A stretch of DNA of 64,000 nucleotides from NCBI GenBank assembly GCA_001600175.1, contig BCJC01000001.1, forward strand, positions 4,697,652 to 4,761,651. Direction: 5' to 3'. The notes under the pieces were generated by a model. The model saw only the letters and a program-made list of their open reading frames with translations. It was not told where the DNA came from and did not search any database. Shown here piece after piece: positions 32,073 to 44,365 of this stretch. The stretch comes from Erythrobasidium yunnanense. Its lineage: Eukaryota; Basidiomycota; Cystobasidiomycetes; Erythrobasidiales; Erythrobasidiaceae. How positions within the stretch are numbered: position 1 is the first letter of the stretch; every line of letters begins with the position of its first letter. The position numbers and the translations under genes were made by a program.

Positions 32073-34366
32073 ATGAGCCTCACGATGATGTCGGATCCGG
32101 ACGAAGCCTGGCTGCAGCGTGCGATGCAAGCGCAACAAATGGAAGAAGCCAACAACGACGCCGCCGATGATAATACGAAGAACGAGACTGTTGTGCTCAC
32201 CACTGAAGGCGACGGCAGCGACAGGGAGCCTGAAGCTGTCGTCTATTGCAACATCCAAGAAATCGTGCCCGGACTGTTCATTGGCGACTATACAGCTGCC
32301 ATAGATGGTCAGCTCCTCAAAGAGAAGAATATTACATTCGTAGTCGCAGCCAGTGCGTTGAAACGCCAGAGTCCGGTTATAGCAGCCCGATATCTGATGA
32401 TGCTTGAAACCCCTTTCAATCGCAGTGCGACAGCGTTATACTCCTCCAGAGGTGTGTAATCCGGGTCTGATCTATACACCGGCAACGCTAAGCGTATTCG
32501 CAGGGCATCAGGCTACATCGCATCATGATTGACGACACAGCCAAGACAAACATCATCCGCTACGTAAGTTTGGACAGCATACGTTATGCTGTCAATGTAT
32601 ACTTACGCACCTTGTTAGTTCAAAGAAGTCAATTCTCTGATACGCCAAGCTCGTGCGAACGGTGAAAACGTGCTTGTACACTGTCAAGCTGGAGTATCGC
32701 GAAGTACTACGCTGTGTACGGCTTTCCTCATGGAAGAGTTTGATATGACAGTTGATGGTGAGTCACCGTTCTTCTCATTTCGAGAAGGACTTGCTGACCG
32801 AAGACACGCAGATGCCATCGACAAGATCGCATCTGTCCGAAGCGTCGTCAGCCCTATAGAGTTCTTCATCCACCAGCTAGAGCTGTACGAGCGCTGCGAA
32901 ATGGATCCGGATCCTTCCAAGTATCCAGAGTATAGGCGATTCCTCATGAACTACATGGCGCAGGACATGCTGGGTAGGCTTCTAGCCTGCATGTATTACG
33001 AGAGCATAGCTAAAGTCCTGCGTGTACAGACGGAGACGGTGTCGATCAGCTCATCTTGGCATACTATCCTACTCCGGCACCAAGTCCGCGTCGTTCGCCT
33101 GGTCTGCCAGATCCTTTCCTCTCCATGACACCAATGAGCGGCACAGCGCCTGGGACACCGGCGATTCGCTCACGTCGTGGATCTTCTGTCTCCATTACCT
33201 CGCATGAAGCACGAAGTGAAATCATCGCTAGAGTGCGCAGACCTAGCTCAGGTGCAATGAGCGGTGGTCTGAGCATGACGAGCATGAGTGGCAGTGGAAG
33301 TAGTAGTAATAGACGCTTGAGCGACGGACAGCATGTTGGTGGAGATATGCTCAGTATGACGAGGCGGAAGTCAAGCCGAACGAAAAGCTCTGGCGAAAGA
33401 TCCGCAGAGATACAGAAGCTGCGCACCCTCCTCGAGGAGAAGAGGAAGATGGAAGCTGCTGAAGTCGCCAACAAGCAGAAGCAGGAAGGCAATGATGCAT
33501 CAAAAGCGACTGTCTCTTCAGCACATAAGATACCATACCAAGGTAGGAAACTACGCTGCAAGATGTGTCGCAGAGAGCTGGCAGCTCGCGAGCATATACT
33601 CGAGCATGAAGTAGGACAGGGACAGCGAGCTTTTGCGCCCAAGCGAAGAGACATGACGCAACATCGCAAGGAGGTTCAGAGGAAGAAGGACGATAAAGAG
33701 AAGGAAGTCGAGGCTAGACGACTGGAAAGACAGCGTCTGGCTTCAGAAGCTGCAGACGATATTCTGCAAGAGGCGGAAGAGGCTGTCGCTAGCGATTCCG
33801 ATGATGATGAAGACGGTGATCAAGAAGCGCCTACATCTGATAAGAAGACGGGAGCGTCTACCTCTGCGCAACAGACTCCCAGGAAGCCTGCTCCTCAAGC
33901 TACAGCTAGTCCAGCAGCGGACAAGGGCGCTACGCCCCGCTCCCTGGCATCAAGGCTCCCTCCAGCATTAGCTGCTCTGAGAGTAGCAATGCCTCAGCCT
34001 ATGTCGCACGATTACAATGCAAGTGGCTCAGCTATAGAAGATGACGAGCCTACGCCTATTACGGAGAGCCCGCCAAGTCCTCCTCTTCTACCCTCCTCAA
34101 TGTGCACAAGCTACTTTACGGAACCTCTGAGCTGGATGAGACCACTCCTTGAGAGCGGCGACCTGACTGGCAAAATCATTTGTCCGAACACGAAGTGCGG
34201 AGCAAAGCTTGGTAACTTCGATTGGTCGGGATGTGAGTCGTCTTGACTCCGGCGAGTTAGCTATCGCTAACGCGCAAAATGCTTCGCAGTGAGATGCTCT
34301 TGTGCAGCGTGGATCTGCCCAGGCTTCGCGCTTTCCGCATCGAAAGTCGACGAAGTCAAGTTTTGA
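32073..34366 (+). CDS. YVH1: Dual-specificity phosphatase YVH1 (DUSP12)
   Basis: YVH1 has a phosphatase domain and a C-terminal zinc domain; in yeast the zinc domain releases Mrt4 from pre-60S particles. Seven exons. The catalytic part reads EIVPGLFIGDYTAAIDGQLL, KEKNITFVVAA, MRQRYTPPEG, IRLHRIMIDDTAKTNIIRYF and the active site VLVHCQAGVSRSTT (HCx5R, with the general-acid Asp in IDDTA). VSPIEFFIHQLELYERCEMD follows. The zinc domain is split by a long disordered insert. LRCKMCRRELAAREHILEHE comes first, then SSMCTSYFTEPLSWM, NTKCGAKLGNFDWSG, and LRCSCAAWICPGFALSASKV across the last intron. The whole is longer than yeast YVH1 because of Ser- and Glu/Lys-rich inserts. ATGs at 32085 and 32088 are alternative starts. 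Confidence 0.93.
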
Positions 34367-34665
34367 GCATCAGCATCGCATCATTGTCCTTTTATACCCC
34401 TCAGGATACTGCAAGAAATGTATCATTGCGTACTATGTGCTAAACTGCATAACTGGGTACATTTGCAGGAAGGGTATAATAAGACTGTTGTACATCGCAC
34501 CATGCTAAGCTCAGAACTACGAAGGTGAAAGGTAAAGAAGACTCGGTGAATGATGAAGACGGGTATCTCAAAGCAGTTGCGAGTATATCAAGTCGGTGAC
34601 GCTAGAAAGCGAAGAGCGCAGCTTGCTTGCGGCTGTTCGGACACATCGTCAGCCTTGTCTAACGA

Positions 34666-37600
34666 TCATCGAGAACGCTCCACATACCGTCCGAAACTGT
34701 AAACAATGAAAGACGAGAAGAAGAGACCGACGGTAATGCCGATAGCGACCTGTACCATTCTGAAACCGATAACCAGACCATTGGAATATGAGTCGCCATC
34801 GTTCGTGCTCGCAGTCATAGCCAGACCACCTGCGGCTGCGATACCAGACTGTTTAAGAAGATGTCATCAGTATACGTACCATCACCTAACTGCCCATACT
34901 TACAGGCACCATGAAGAGAATGCCCGGAACCATGACTACGAAACCAGTGCCTTTGAAGAGGCGAGAGTAGAGGTTGCCTAGAATACCCACGACAAAGGCG
35001 CCAATGAATGATACGATGTCGGAGTGGTCGAAGATGTCTGCGTCATAAAGACTCAGCGCGGGTAAAAGACCCAGAGCGAAGCAGAACTTACATCTGTTCG
35101 CCAGCATGTTTGTCACGTAGCCGATGCATGCTATAACAATCATGACCGGCAGCTGTCTGCTGCGGACCGGTTGCAGATTGACCACGCAGAGGAGGAACGA
35201 GAAAGCAGGTACCATAGCAATGGCAGCATAGGGCGTAACGCTTGATCTCCACCACTCCCAGTTCGGGTCGCGAGGGCATGTCACATTTCCCTTGAATAGG
35301 TTGCTGTGTACCGCGTCGCTCATAGTCTGGTTTACGAAGGTGAAGGTGCCGGTCCAGGAAATTGGGGAGGTACCGTTTGAGGCAGTGAAGCTTCCGTCTA
35401 CCGTCATCGTGTTCTGCGCAGCAGCAGGTGCGGCATCAATTAGTCTCGCACGCGGATCAAAGAGGTACCACATGTCCGAGCCAACGATGATGCCAAAGCC
35501 CTATTCAGGCGAGTTCAGCGATATGCCCCATTATTGTGCTGCGATGCTTACCAAGAACAGAGAGTAGATAATAGCGTATACCATCCTGACTGAGCCGGCT
35601 ATGAGGTTTCGCGAGGCCAGCTCTAGAGAACCGCATACTGCAAGCGAGTCAGCGTGTGTGCGGGGTCACCCTTCTCAGACGACGCGGCTTACATATAGCA
35701 TAACCGGGCAGCACACCAACGACACCGGAAGATACTAGTGCTGGGTAGCAGAAGTAGTCGGTTGTTGACAGACCACGAGCAACAAAGGACGAGAAAGTAG
35801 CAACCGAGATCCTAGGCACGAAAGCGGTGTCAGGATTTATCATGCCGAGTATATCGCAGGATGAGCTCACTCAAAGATCGGGGCGTAGTGTGCTGACTTG
35901 CGAACAACGTATAGCTGCAGGAAAGCCAACAAAGCTCCGAAGCCAGCAGCTACCCACTGCGGTAATCTATCAGCAGTCATATCGAAGGTACGAGCAAGTG
36001 AAACTTACAGCATCTACGAAGCTTCCACCGAAGCCCAAAGGACAGATAATTCCAGCTATACTAGCTGCGATGAGCATGCGCTGCCAGAGGTTGTAGATAG
36101 GTTCGCTTCTAAGAAGCCGAGAAAGAGCAGCTGATCCCTCTTGTACACCGACTTCGTCGTGTACTACTTCTCGATATATATTGTGAACCTTGTGTAATTT
36201 GCCCAAGTCAAGACCGCCAGCAGCCTTAACGAAGTGTGTTTCGGAAGTATGGGTATCTGGGTCACCGAAAGAGGCGATGACGATAGCAGGAAGATGAATG
36301 AACTGAGCATCGACTTCCAAAACGGAAGCGGTCGCAGCGAGCTGAGATTCTAGTCTGTGACTGGGTGCTCCGTAAGTCATCAGAGCTTTGGCCAGCTTTA
36401 GGATGAAGTTGTGACGTTGAAGAATGTCTGAAGACGAAACATTTTGTCAGTATGGAGATCAAAGGTATACTGTCAGCAACGCACCTGCAACATTGCGTGT
36501 GATAGACAGCCGCCTCTGCTGATTCTGCGACTTTACATTCGTTTGACGAGGTTTGCCAGTCAGATCACTGTAAAGCATGTCCTCATCGAGTGCGAATGAG
36601 CGTCTGCGTCGCATCATGTCCTTGACTGAGGGTTTCGGGCGGATACTGCTCGAGTCGCCTTCGGCTGCGGAGACGCTGTATCGACGGGTCTTTGTTCCGA
36701 TGGGAGCCATGCAATCATCATCTTTCTTGTGATGGGTCTTCTCGTCCAGTTCTCCATCGAAAGTTGTAGTAGCGACGGAGGCAGAAGAATCGAAGCGTCT
36801 CAGACCCTGTCTTGCGGGCGCTATATAGGAGGCTTCAGAAGCGGCGCGGCTCATGGCACCGCTATCACCTCCAGCCCATTGAGAATCGCTCGACTTGCTG
36901 CGCCGCGGAGCGGAACTTGTACCGTACAGTTGTAGGATGTTGGAGAGCACACCAGCGCCTCGATGCTTGTCCGAGTGTTGTGATGACTTATCCCCAGCGT
37001 GCTTGAGGATAGCGGTGTGGGTGTGAACGAGCCCTACTGCATCACGCGTAGTCTGTCTAGCCTCTTGTTCTGTTTCCGTACGCTTCAGTGCAGGTTTGAG
37101 GCCCGACTTAGTAGGGGACATATCGCCATAAGCAGGAAGTCCGGCAGGTACGGTATAGGCGGAGTACTCTGGAACTGGGTTGTAGGTAGTAGGACTCTTC
37201 TCGAACTCGGCTTGACCGTACATGCGAGCGTCGTCTTCTGCCTTCGTGCGTGCTGGAGCTGGTAGGGTATAGTCGCTGAGCTTGGAAGAGGCCTGTGAGA
37301 ATGGCTGAGCCGGTTGCTGAGTTTGTGCTGGCTGACGCATGATGCCACGAGACCTCTGCAGGCCAGCCGGCTCCCAGATTGGCTCGCTGTGTCGTCTGTC
37401 GTCCTGCATAGACTGCCAATGTTCCGTGTGTCTGGGAGAGGCATAGACCGAGGGAGGAACTCTGAAGGGATCGGAAGGAAGACGTGGACTAGCTCTAACA
37501 TGAGCTGCATATGGCTGCTGCGGCGCCACAAACATCTGCTGCTGACGAGGTGATGCTTGCTGGGATGGATAAGGCTGATTGATAGAGCGAGTAGCGGGAT

Positions 37601-37964
37601 GAGGTTCAAAGCTTCTGGGAGAGATGTCCTCGTTGATAAAGTGTGTTGGAACGCTAAGCGATGCTCCGCCTCGCGAAGCAGGAGCAGGGCCAGTTCCAGC
37701 AATTCTACCTCGCTCCGACTCTCCCAAGCCACCTTGAGGTGCACTTTCCATTGGCCTGGCTGATTCTCGACGTGAAGAAGGAGCGTCGAAATACTCTTGT
37801 GCGCCCGAGTCGATGTCTCCAGATCTGTATATCTCCAGAGGCCCCGGCGTTTCGACCGTCATGGCAGGTACACTTGCTGTTTCGTCGCTGTCGAAACGGA
37901 CTCGGCTGAGACGCCGCTCCCTCAATCCAGGTCTTGACAAGCTTGCATCGTTTCCACCGGACAT
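34666..37964 (-). CDS. ThrE/Prm10-like (DUF1212) membrane protein
   Basis: Large protein with a long disordered cytosolic N-terminus (about 500 residues, MSGGNDASLSRPGLRERRLS...) and a C-terminal threonine/serine-exporter-like (ThrE, DUF1212/DUF3815) module, as in yeast Prm10/YJL108C. The module starts at LKLAKALMTYGAPSHRLESQ, then ASVLEVDAQFIHLPAIVIAS, a family hallmark with the charged Asp in FGDPDTHTSE. KLHKVHNIYREVVHDEVGVQ and about ten hydrophobic segments follow (MLIAASIAGIICPLGFGGSF, FCYPALVSSGVVGVLPGYAI, IYSLFLGFGIIVGSDMWYLF, GAFVVGILGNLYSRLFKGTG, VVMVPGILFMVPSGIAAAGG). The C-terminus after the last intron is FSSFIVYSFGRYVERSR. Transport of amino acids is known for bacterial ThrE; for the fungal proteins it is inferred. 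The N-terminus has many S/TP and RxxS sites. Confidence 0.85.
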
Positions 37965-38238
37965 AGCAAGAGTGCGGTTTGAGCGAAGTATGATTGTGTG
38001 CTGTCCTTAGCACGCCTTGCAATGCCGCCGTACCCGCGACGCTGCTGTAAGAGGGGCGCTATTGACAGTTGGCAGAAGGTCAGCCGGTGCTTTGTTTACG
38101 TTCATTAGCCGAGTAATCCAAGAATGCCGAAGCAACAAGAATTTCGAATTGGGCTGGCCAGTTTCGAAATGGTATCACATGCCGAGAGTAGTGTAAATGC
38201 TTGTGCAAGCCATGTGCTATTGTTGCGTGTGGACCGCA

Positions 38239-38590
38239 CTATGACACAATAGTCTCGAAGTTCGGCGTTCTCCCTGTAGCTTCAAGAATGGGGTTAGAGG
38301 AAGAAGCGTGTTCGCCAGGCGATGTACTAGAAGTTGTGTAAAGTTAGGAACAGAGTATGTACGGTTGACGAACAGATGAGATACCGCCTACTGAGTTGCA
38401 GGCACATTGGATGCTGACCCCAGAACGAGGCTCGCAGAAGGCTTTGGATGTCGACAGTATCGGCGGCGAGAGACGGTATCAGCTCTTCCAAAGTGCTACG
38501 CAAGTTGCAGACTGCGCCGAGCCTTTGAAGAATCGCTAAGCTTGAAGCTCGAGGCGTGCATACGAGAAGAGTAGCGTGATACTTTGGCAT
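38239..38590 (-). CDS. Possible two-exon small protein next to SOF1
   Basis: Exon 1 codes MPKYHATLLVCTPRASSLAI, LQRLGAVCNLRSTLEELIPS, LAADTVDIQSLLRASFWGQH, PMCLQLSRR. A donor (gtatct) and acceptor (cttctag, with ctaact branch) then lead to TSPGEHASSSNPILEATGRT, PNFETIVS. Total about 97 residues, divergent with SOF1 at a distance of 134 bases. The exon junction keeps a frame and gives a natural C-terminus. No family was recognised. Without the intron the frame still runs on to a stop at 38327, so the spliced model is a proposal. Confidence 0.4.
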
Positions 38591-38724
38591 GTAGCGAACA
38601 TCAATTGCGTTGTTGTAGATAACGCTATACGAGTGCAGTTGATGCTTGGTACCAAGACTGCGATTTATCGAACAGAATCGTCTTTCTTCTGCCCGCTTCC
38701 GACGTTCGAGATAGGTTCGCCAGC

Positions 38725-40521
38725 ATGAAGTTCAAGGTGATTCAACGCAGTCTGGACGATACGATGCCTGCGCAGCTTGGTGCGCCTGCTCCTCAGCATA
38801 GGAATCTGGATCCAGCGCTGCATCCCTTTGCGAAACCTCGAGAATACCAGCGAGCGCTGACGGCCGCAAAGCTCGAGAGAATGTTCGCCAAACCTTTCGT
38901 CGACAGCTTAGAAGGGCATAGCGATGGTATATACTGCTCAGCAAGGGATCCAGACAGGTTGGGATGCGTGGCTACTGGCGCTGGTGATGGAGGTAAAGCA
39001 AACCCTGACCTTTCTCATCGAAAATCCTGCTTTGAAGGCTGATTTTCGGTTCCTACAGATGTCAGATTATGGTCACTGCCAACAAGGAAGACGCTCGTCG
39101 CTGTTCCCGGTGCCCACAAAGCTATGGTCAAAGATCTAACTTTCCTACCTACGGCTGTTGGCGATGCCACAGCAAGCTCAAGAGCATCAACGTCTAGGAT
39201 CAAGCTTGAGGATACGCTTGCGAACGATGAGTATGATGAAGAAGACGGCGAAGATCAAGATGCAATCATGCGCCAGGATGCCGGAGGGGAAGAGACTGGA
39301 GGCTACAGCCGCTTTCTGTCATGTTCCTCAGACAAGACTATCAAGCTATGGGATGCTCAGTCGTTGAAGCAATCAGCAATGGAGTCTGGAGATGCCAAAA
39401 TTGCAGCGCGGCCTCTGCAAACGTACTTGGGTCGCATAGGATTCAAGTAAGCTCGCGTGCTTTCTATGTCAATCTGACGCTGATGGCTAGTATTTACCAG
39501 CTCCGTCTCCCATCACCGCTCGGATACAGTCTTCGCTTCAGCTTCCGATCGCATAGATATATGGGATGAGAACAGGTGAGGCGGCCTCGACTAGGATGGA
39601 GCAGTCCAAGAGACTGATTAATCTTGCTTGATAGGTCTGAGCCACTTATGACCATGTCTTACGGGTCCTTATCTACTTCTCGAGCGAAAGATAAGGATGT
39701 CGGTGCTGGCGATCACTTACTCAGCGTGCGCTTCAATCAGTCGGAGACGTCAATGTTAGCGTGCACGGGCAGCGACAGAACGCTCTGCTTGTACGACCTC
39801 CGAAGCGGAAAGGCGACTTCACGGATGACTTTCGATACACGGGCGAATCAGCTATCTTGGAATCCACTTCAACCGCCCATCTTGCTGATGGCATCCGAGG
39901 ACAACAATGTCTATACATTCGATGTCAGGAAATTGACAAGTGCGACTCAGGTATACAAGGGTCACGTTGGAGCGTATGTGCACAGTTCCGCTATACAAAA
40001 GAAAGACTAGCTAATACCCTTGGCATTACAGTGTCATGTCTTGCGACTGGTCACCTACAGGACGAGAGTTCGTCAGCGGCGCCTACGACCGTACTGTCCG
40101 AATGTGGTCAGCCGGCCAAGGCAAATCAACCGATACATACCACACCCAGCGCATGCAGCGTGTCTTCTCTACTCTGTTCACCCTCGACGCACGTTTCGTA
40201 CTGTCTGGTTCAGATGATGGCAATCTACGCATCTGGAAGTCGCGCGCTTCCGCCAAGCTGGGCGCCATGAGCAGCAAGGAGCTCGGGAAGATGGAGTACA
40301 GAGACAGTCTACGCGAAAAGTGGAAGAATGTCGGAGATGTTGCGCGCGTCGAGCGACAGCGTCATGTCCCCAAGCCTATCTTCAATGCAGCTAGACTTCG
40401 CAGAGAAATGGATACTGCAGCCAAGAAGAAGGATGAGAATCGTAGGAAGCACGCGCCAAAGAGTAGGCCTATGGACAAGCCAGCGCCGGAAAGAAAGAGG
40501 GGTATTCGGAAGGTCGACTAA
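38725..40521 (+). CDS. SOF1: SSU processome WD40 protein SOF1 (DCAF13)
   Basis: SOF1 is a U3-snoRNP-associated WD40 protein required for 18S rRNA maturation. Start MKFKVIQRSLDDTMPAQLGA leads to NLDPALHPFAKPREYQRALT, AAKLERMFAKPFVDSLEGHS, DGIYCSARDP, the classic SOF1 N-terminus. After an intron near 38992-39059 the propeller continues with VRLWSLPTRKT, SRFLSCSSDKTIKLWD, FASASDRIDIWDENR, MLACTGSDRTLCLYDLRSGK, ILLMASEDNNVYTFDVRKL, MSCDWSPTGREFVSGAYDRT and FVLSGSDDGNLRIWKSRASA. The family-specific C-terminus follows: YRDSLREKWKNVGDVARVER, QRHVPKPIFNAARLRREMDT, ending GIRKVD. An acidic loop (DEYDEEDGEDQDAIM) is inserted between blades. Confidence 0.95.
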
Positions 40522-40745
40522 ACACCCTTACCGAGCGTTCTGTCTGTCTTCGTCTGGCACAACCCAGCGCAGTCCGGTGCTCGTAAATCCGCAAGGCTCC
40601 TGTCTTTGTTGTCATCCGCTTACTTAGCTCACCGAAGCAAATAGACAAACTCGGTCGACTGACCAAACAAAGTCGGTGACGGATCCCGAAAAAATCCGTC
40701 TCTTTCTCTCTTTCCTTTCTCAAAACCCGTCCTTTTTCGATCTTC

Positions 40746-41733
40746 ATGTCCTATCTGAACACAGCTACCGCTAAACCGCGATTTCCTGCTACATTCGGTA
40801 CGGATAACCCGCATCTGACAACGCCTCTGGAAGAATACGACGTGGTCCGTGCTCGGGGCCTGAGCGCACAAGGAAGACTTCGCTAACACGAGGGCTATGG
40901 CAGAACTACGTGTATCCAGTCAAGGTCCTCGAAACCCATGCTGTCCGGGTCGAACCGTTCATCGTACGCATTTTTCTGAGCTCCCCATTCTGCAAGACAA
41001 TCTCAACAGCATATGGATATTGTACTGACTTCTACCAATGCTTCAGCCTAGTCGCCACATCCACGACACAGTCAAAGCATGGTCACAGGATGCCTCAATC
41101 TTCAACTATATGCCCTTCGACGCCCCCGAGACATTGACTGAGTCGTTGGGTCGCCTCGAATTCAAAAGATGCATGCCAGACCGATGCCTACTTGCGATAA
41201 TCGACAAGCAGCCCAACGGCCGCGATCTTCTGGCTGGATCCATCTCGCTCGCCAATACAGACACCGCAAACCTCAGCGTGGAGCTGGCGCCAGTCATGAT
41301 ATACCCTGACTTTCAAGTATGTGCTGCTGGACCTTGATCTTTCTGTGCTCTACCGGATCTGACACTCGTTTTCGGTCTTCTTTGATGGCAACAGCGCACG
41401 CATGTATTGACTCATGCAATCTCTCTGTTGCTGCATTACTTGTTCGAAGATCTTGGATTACGTCGGGTCCAGTGGAGTGCTGACCAGCAGCACAAGGGCA
41501 GCATTACAGCTGCGACAAGGTTGGGCTTCAAGGAGGAAGGCGTATTGCAATGGCATCGAATCCTTCCAAAGCACAAGGTTGGATTGGGTATTGACGAAAG
41601 TGAAACGTTGGGAACGCCTTCAGCGGGTCCTGGCCGTCACAGCGTCATCTTGGGACTCACCTGGGAAGCTTGGAAGAACGGCGTGAAGGACAAGATCGAG
41701 GGGTTGGTAGCTAGAGAGGTAGTTAGGCACTAG
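40746..41733 (+). CDS. GNAT acetyltransferase, tandem copy A
   Basis: RimL-type GCN5-related N-acetyltransferase. Exons give MSYLNTATAKPRFPATFGTD, LTTPLEEYDV; NYVYPVKVLETHAVRVEPFI; PSRHIHDTVKAWSQDASIFN, RDLLAGSISLANTDTANLSV, ELAPVMIYPDFQ; RTHVLTHAISLLLHYLFEDL and GLRRVQWSADQQHKGSITAA, TRLGFKEEGVLQWHRILPKH. The acetyl-CoA part (FQRTHVxTHAxxLLL...LGLRRVQW...A.RLGFKxEG) matches fungal RimL-like proteins. The C-terminus is TPSAGPGRHSVILGLTWEAW. Substrate unknown. It is the most divergent of the three copies. All three share the same intron positions, so the duplications were of genomic DNA. Confidence 0.85.
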
Positions 41734-41947
41734 CTGTCCTCCGACTATGTGTGTCGGTTGGCATTTCAGTCAGTTCTCAGATGGAGAGGATAAACACCAA
41801 GCCAACTCTCATGAGGTACCATCTTCTTCGTTTTAGCGGCTCATTACATGTAGGAAGGCGACTACAATACATCTTCGCTCGTCGGCCAGCATCATGCCTG
41901 CCCTTCTGCAGGTTGCATTTCCTCCAATCTTTCGGCTCAGAACAAAG

Positions 41948-42876
41948 ATGACCTACCTGAACTCTGCTTTACAGACGAAAGCTCCCTTGCCAATTCAAGA
42001 CTACCATCTTTACACACCCATCGCCGAATATGACCTCGTTCGCGACCGAAATAAACTGCCTTAGCATTCAGTCGCAAGGCTTACACAGAATGCTAGAACT
42101 ACGCCTTCCCGGTAAAAGACCTGGAAAGCAACGCCATCCGCTTGGTTCCTTTCATCGTAGGTCGAACTGCGGCTGGGCGTGTCTTGCTGAGAGAATCGCT
42201 TCGACTTCGGGTAGCCCTGCCTACATGCTGTCGAAGCTTGGACTCACCTGTCTTCTGACCCTGGATTATATACCTACATGTCCGCCCAACCTCCTGCTAC
42301 AATAACCGAATACTTGACGGCTATCGAGAAGGCACGACTCGATCCTACTTCTCAGGCGTTCGCAATCATAGATAAACATCCCGACGGTGAGAGACTGGCC
42401 GGTATACTGTCTTATGAGAACACAGAAGCTGCGAGTCTTGCTGTCGAGATCGGCGCCGTCTTCATCTTCTCGCAATACCAGGTTTGTACGCCTCCCAAAA
42501 TTCAAGTGCTAGTCTGATCTTCCAGCTTCTGAATCAGCGAACGCACATCAATACTCATGCAAATTCCCTGCTTCTACGCTATGCTTTCGAAGAACTCGGC
42601 TTGCGGCGGGTCCAATGGAGAGCAAGCACGCTCAACGCTGCAAGCGTTTCAGCAGCTAAGAGGTTTGGCTTTAAAATGGAAGGTGTCTTGGAGTGGCATA
42701 GAGTCCTGCCTGCAGGAAAGGCAGCAGGAGTACCGATTCCTCTCCATCAAAACTTGGGCAGTCCAAAAGCCGGACCTGGAAGACATAGTGCGAACATGTC
42801 TATAACCTGGGAAACATGGGCAGAGAGCGTAAGAGACAATATAGACAGATTGATGGCTAGAGAGGTCAAGCGGTAA
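41948..42876 (+). CDS. GNAT acetyltransferase, tandem copy B
   Basis: Second copy. MTYLNSALQTKAPLPIQDYH, LYTPIAEYDL joins NYAFPVKDLESNAIRLVPFI. A third exon gives YMSAQPPATITEYLTAIEKA, AFAIIDKHPDGERLAGILSY, ENTEAASLAVEIGAVFIFSQ. The last gives RTHINTHANSLLLRYAFEEL, GLRRVQWRASTLNAASVSAA, KRFGFKMEGVLEWHRVLPAG and ends DRLMAREVKR. Closely resembles copy C. The acceptor of the last intron may be slightly upstream (LLNQ) or at RTH; the RTH junction agrees with copies A and C. Confidence 0.84.
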
Positions 42877-43072
42877 GATGCTCCATCTCTCGTCGCTAGC
42901 TTTTGGGGAGAGCTGTCTCGCCGGCTCGTTAGAGCATTACTCGTAGTATAGAGCACTTTGCACTGCCAACGATATACGCAATAAGGTGCCTTGCACGTGT
43001 CGGCTTTGTAGTACGCCGAGTCAGTTTGGGTATAGCAATCTCATCTTTCCGCCAACTGTTTCGTTTGCAAGA

Positions 43073-44004
43073 ATGACCTATCTGAACTCTGGCTTGCAAG
43101 CTAAAGCAAGCTTGCCCGTTGAAGACTATCACATCAAGACGCCTGTCGCCGAATATGACCTTGTCCGTGCCCAAAAACAGATTGTCGCCAGACCAACATG
43201 AACGCTTACTTCAGATGACAGAACTACGCTTTTCCTGTGAAGGATCTTGAAAGCGATGCTGTTCGCTTAGTCCCGTTTATCGTGCGTCAATCCGACCGCG
43301 TCGCAATACTTTATGCTTACTAGCCTTGGAAACCTGATAGCCCAGTATCCACGCTGCCGAAGCATGGGAGAATCTGTCATCTGATTCCGGAAAAGGACTT
43401 TATACCTACATGCCATTCGACCCTCCTGCATCCTTCTCTCATTTTCTGACATCCATAGAGATATCCCGTCGTGATCCGACATGGCAGACGTACGCAGTTC
43501 TGGACAGGCATCCTGATGGAGAACGGATGGCCGGCATGATCTCGTACATTAATACGGAAGCAGCGAATCTCGCGCTGGAGATTGGAGCCGTCTTTGTCTT
43601 CACGCATTACCAGGTGCGTCGATATACATTTCTAAGAGGCCTTAAGCTGATTCATACTGTCTACCCTACAGCGCACACATATTAATACACACTCAAATTC
43701 TCTGCTTCTAAAATATGCTTTCGAGGAATTAGGCTTACGGCGCGTTCAATGGCGTGCAAACATGCTCAACGCGCCAAGCGTAGCAGCAGCAGAGCGTCTG
43801 GGCTTCAAGATGGAGGGCGTCATCCTGTGGCATAAAGTACTTCCGCAAGGAAAGCCGGGTCTGCAGATTCCCGATCACAGATTGGGCACCCCTGAAGCTG
43901 GACCCGGTAGACACAGCGCAACTTTGTCGATTACCTGGGAAACTTGGGAAGAAAGCGCGAAAGCAACAATAGATAGAATTATGGCTAGAGAAGTTAAGCG
44001 GTGA
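43073..44004 (+). CDS. GNAT acetyltransferase, tandem copy C
   Basis: Third copy. MTYLNSGLQAKASLPVEDYH, IKTPVAEYDL; NYAFPVKDLESDAVRLVPFI; YMPFDPPASFSHFLTSIEIS, YAVLDRHPDGERMAGMISYI, NTEAANLALEIGAVFVFTHY; RTHINTHSNSLLLKYAFEEL, GLRRVQWRANMLNAPSVAAA, ERLGFKMEGVILWHKVLPQG and ITWETWEESAKATIDRIMAR. Copies B and C are nearer to each other than to A over the whole length, so B/C is the younger split. No copy shows a break in the catalytic core. Confidence 0.85.
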
Positions 44005-44365
44005 CCTTGGTTCGATGTAATAGGAAGCTACAGGTGACACGAATGATAGGCATGGCATTACATCCTTCCCTCGCGCATTCTTCGACCTTGCTCTTCGCGT
44101 CCTGCCAACACCCTTTGCCAATATCGGCTCCCATGCCTGCAGAGGCCAAGAAATCCTGCGCCTGTCGGCCCTATCTCGAGAGCCAAGCCTAGCAATCTGA
44201 CAAAGAGTCACCACAGACCCTGTTGATGCCCCTGTTCGCGAGCCACTCCTCATGCGTCAACAGGCCCTTCAGTGGACGTGCCAACTGAGGCTGGGGCTGC
44301 CGACCAGCCCAAGCGAGAGCCCCAATTGTATGCCATAGCTTCGGGCGGATGAAACTCGGTGCCGC
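44005..44365. other. Intergenic, 361 bases
   Basis: Convergent 3' flanks of GNAT copy C and the GT92-like gene. A short plus frame ends MPAEAKKSCACRPYLESQA but has no start context or homologue I know. No fourth GNAT copy or remnant seen. Confidence 0.45.

Noticed and set aside
31722-32459. 245-codon plus frame extending YVH1 far upstream
   Set aside because: The extension overlaps the first exon of the opposite P-loop kinase and is not YVH1-like; starts at 32073-32088 fit better.
33064-33669. 201-codon minus frame opposite YVH1
   Set aside because: Antisense to the Ser/Arg-rich insert of YVH1, whose low complexity keeps other frames open.
37085-37744. 219-codon minus frame inside the ThrE-like gene
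   Set aside because: Same strand but another frame than the gene's long N-terminal exon; composition follows from the codon bias of the real frame.
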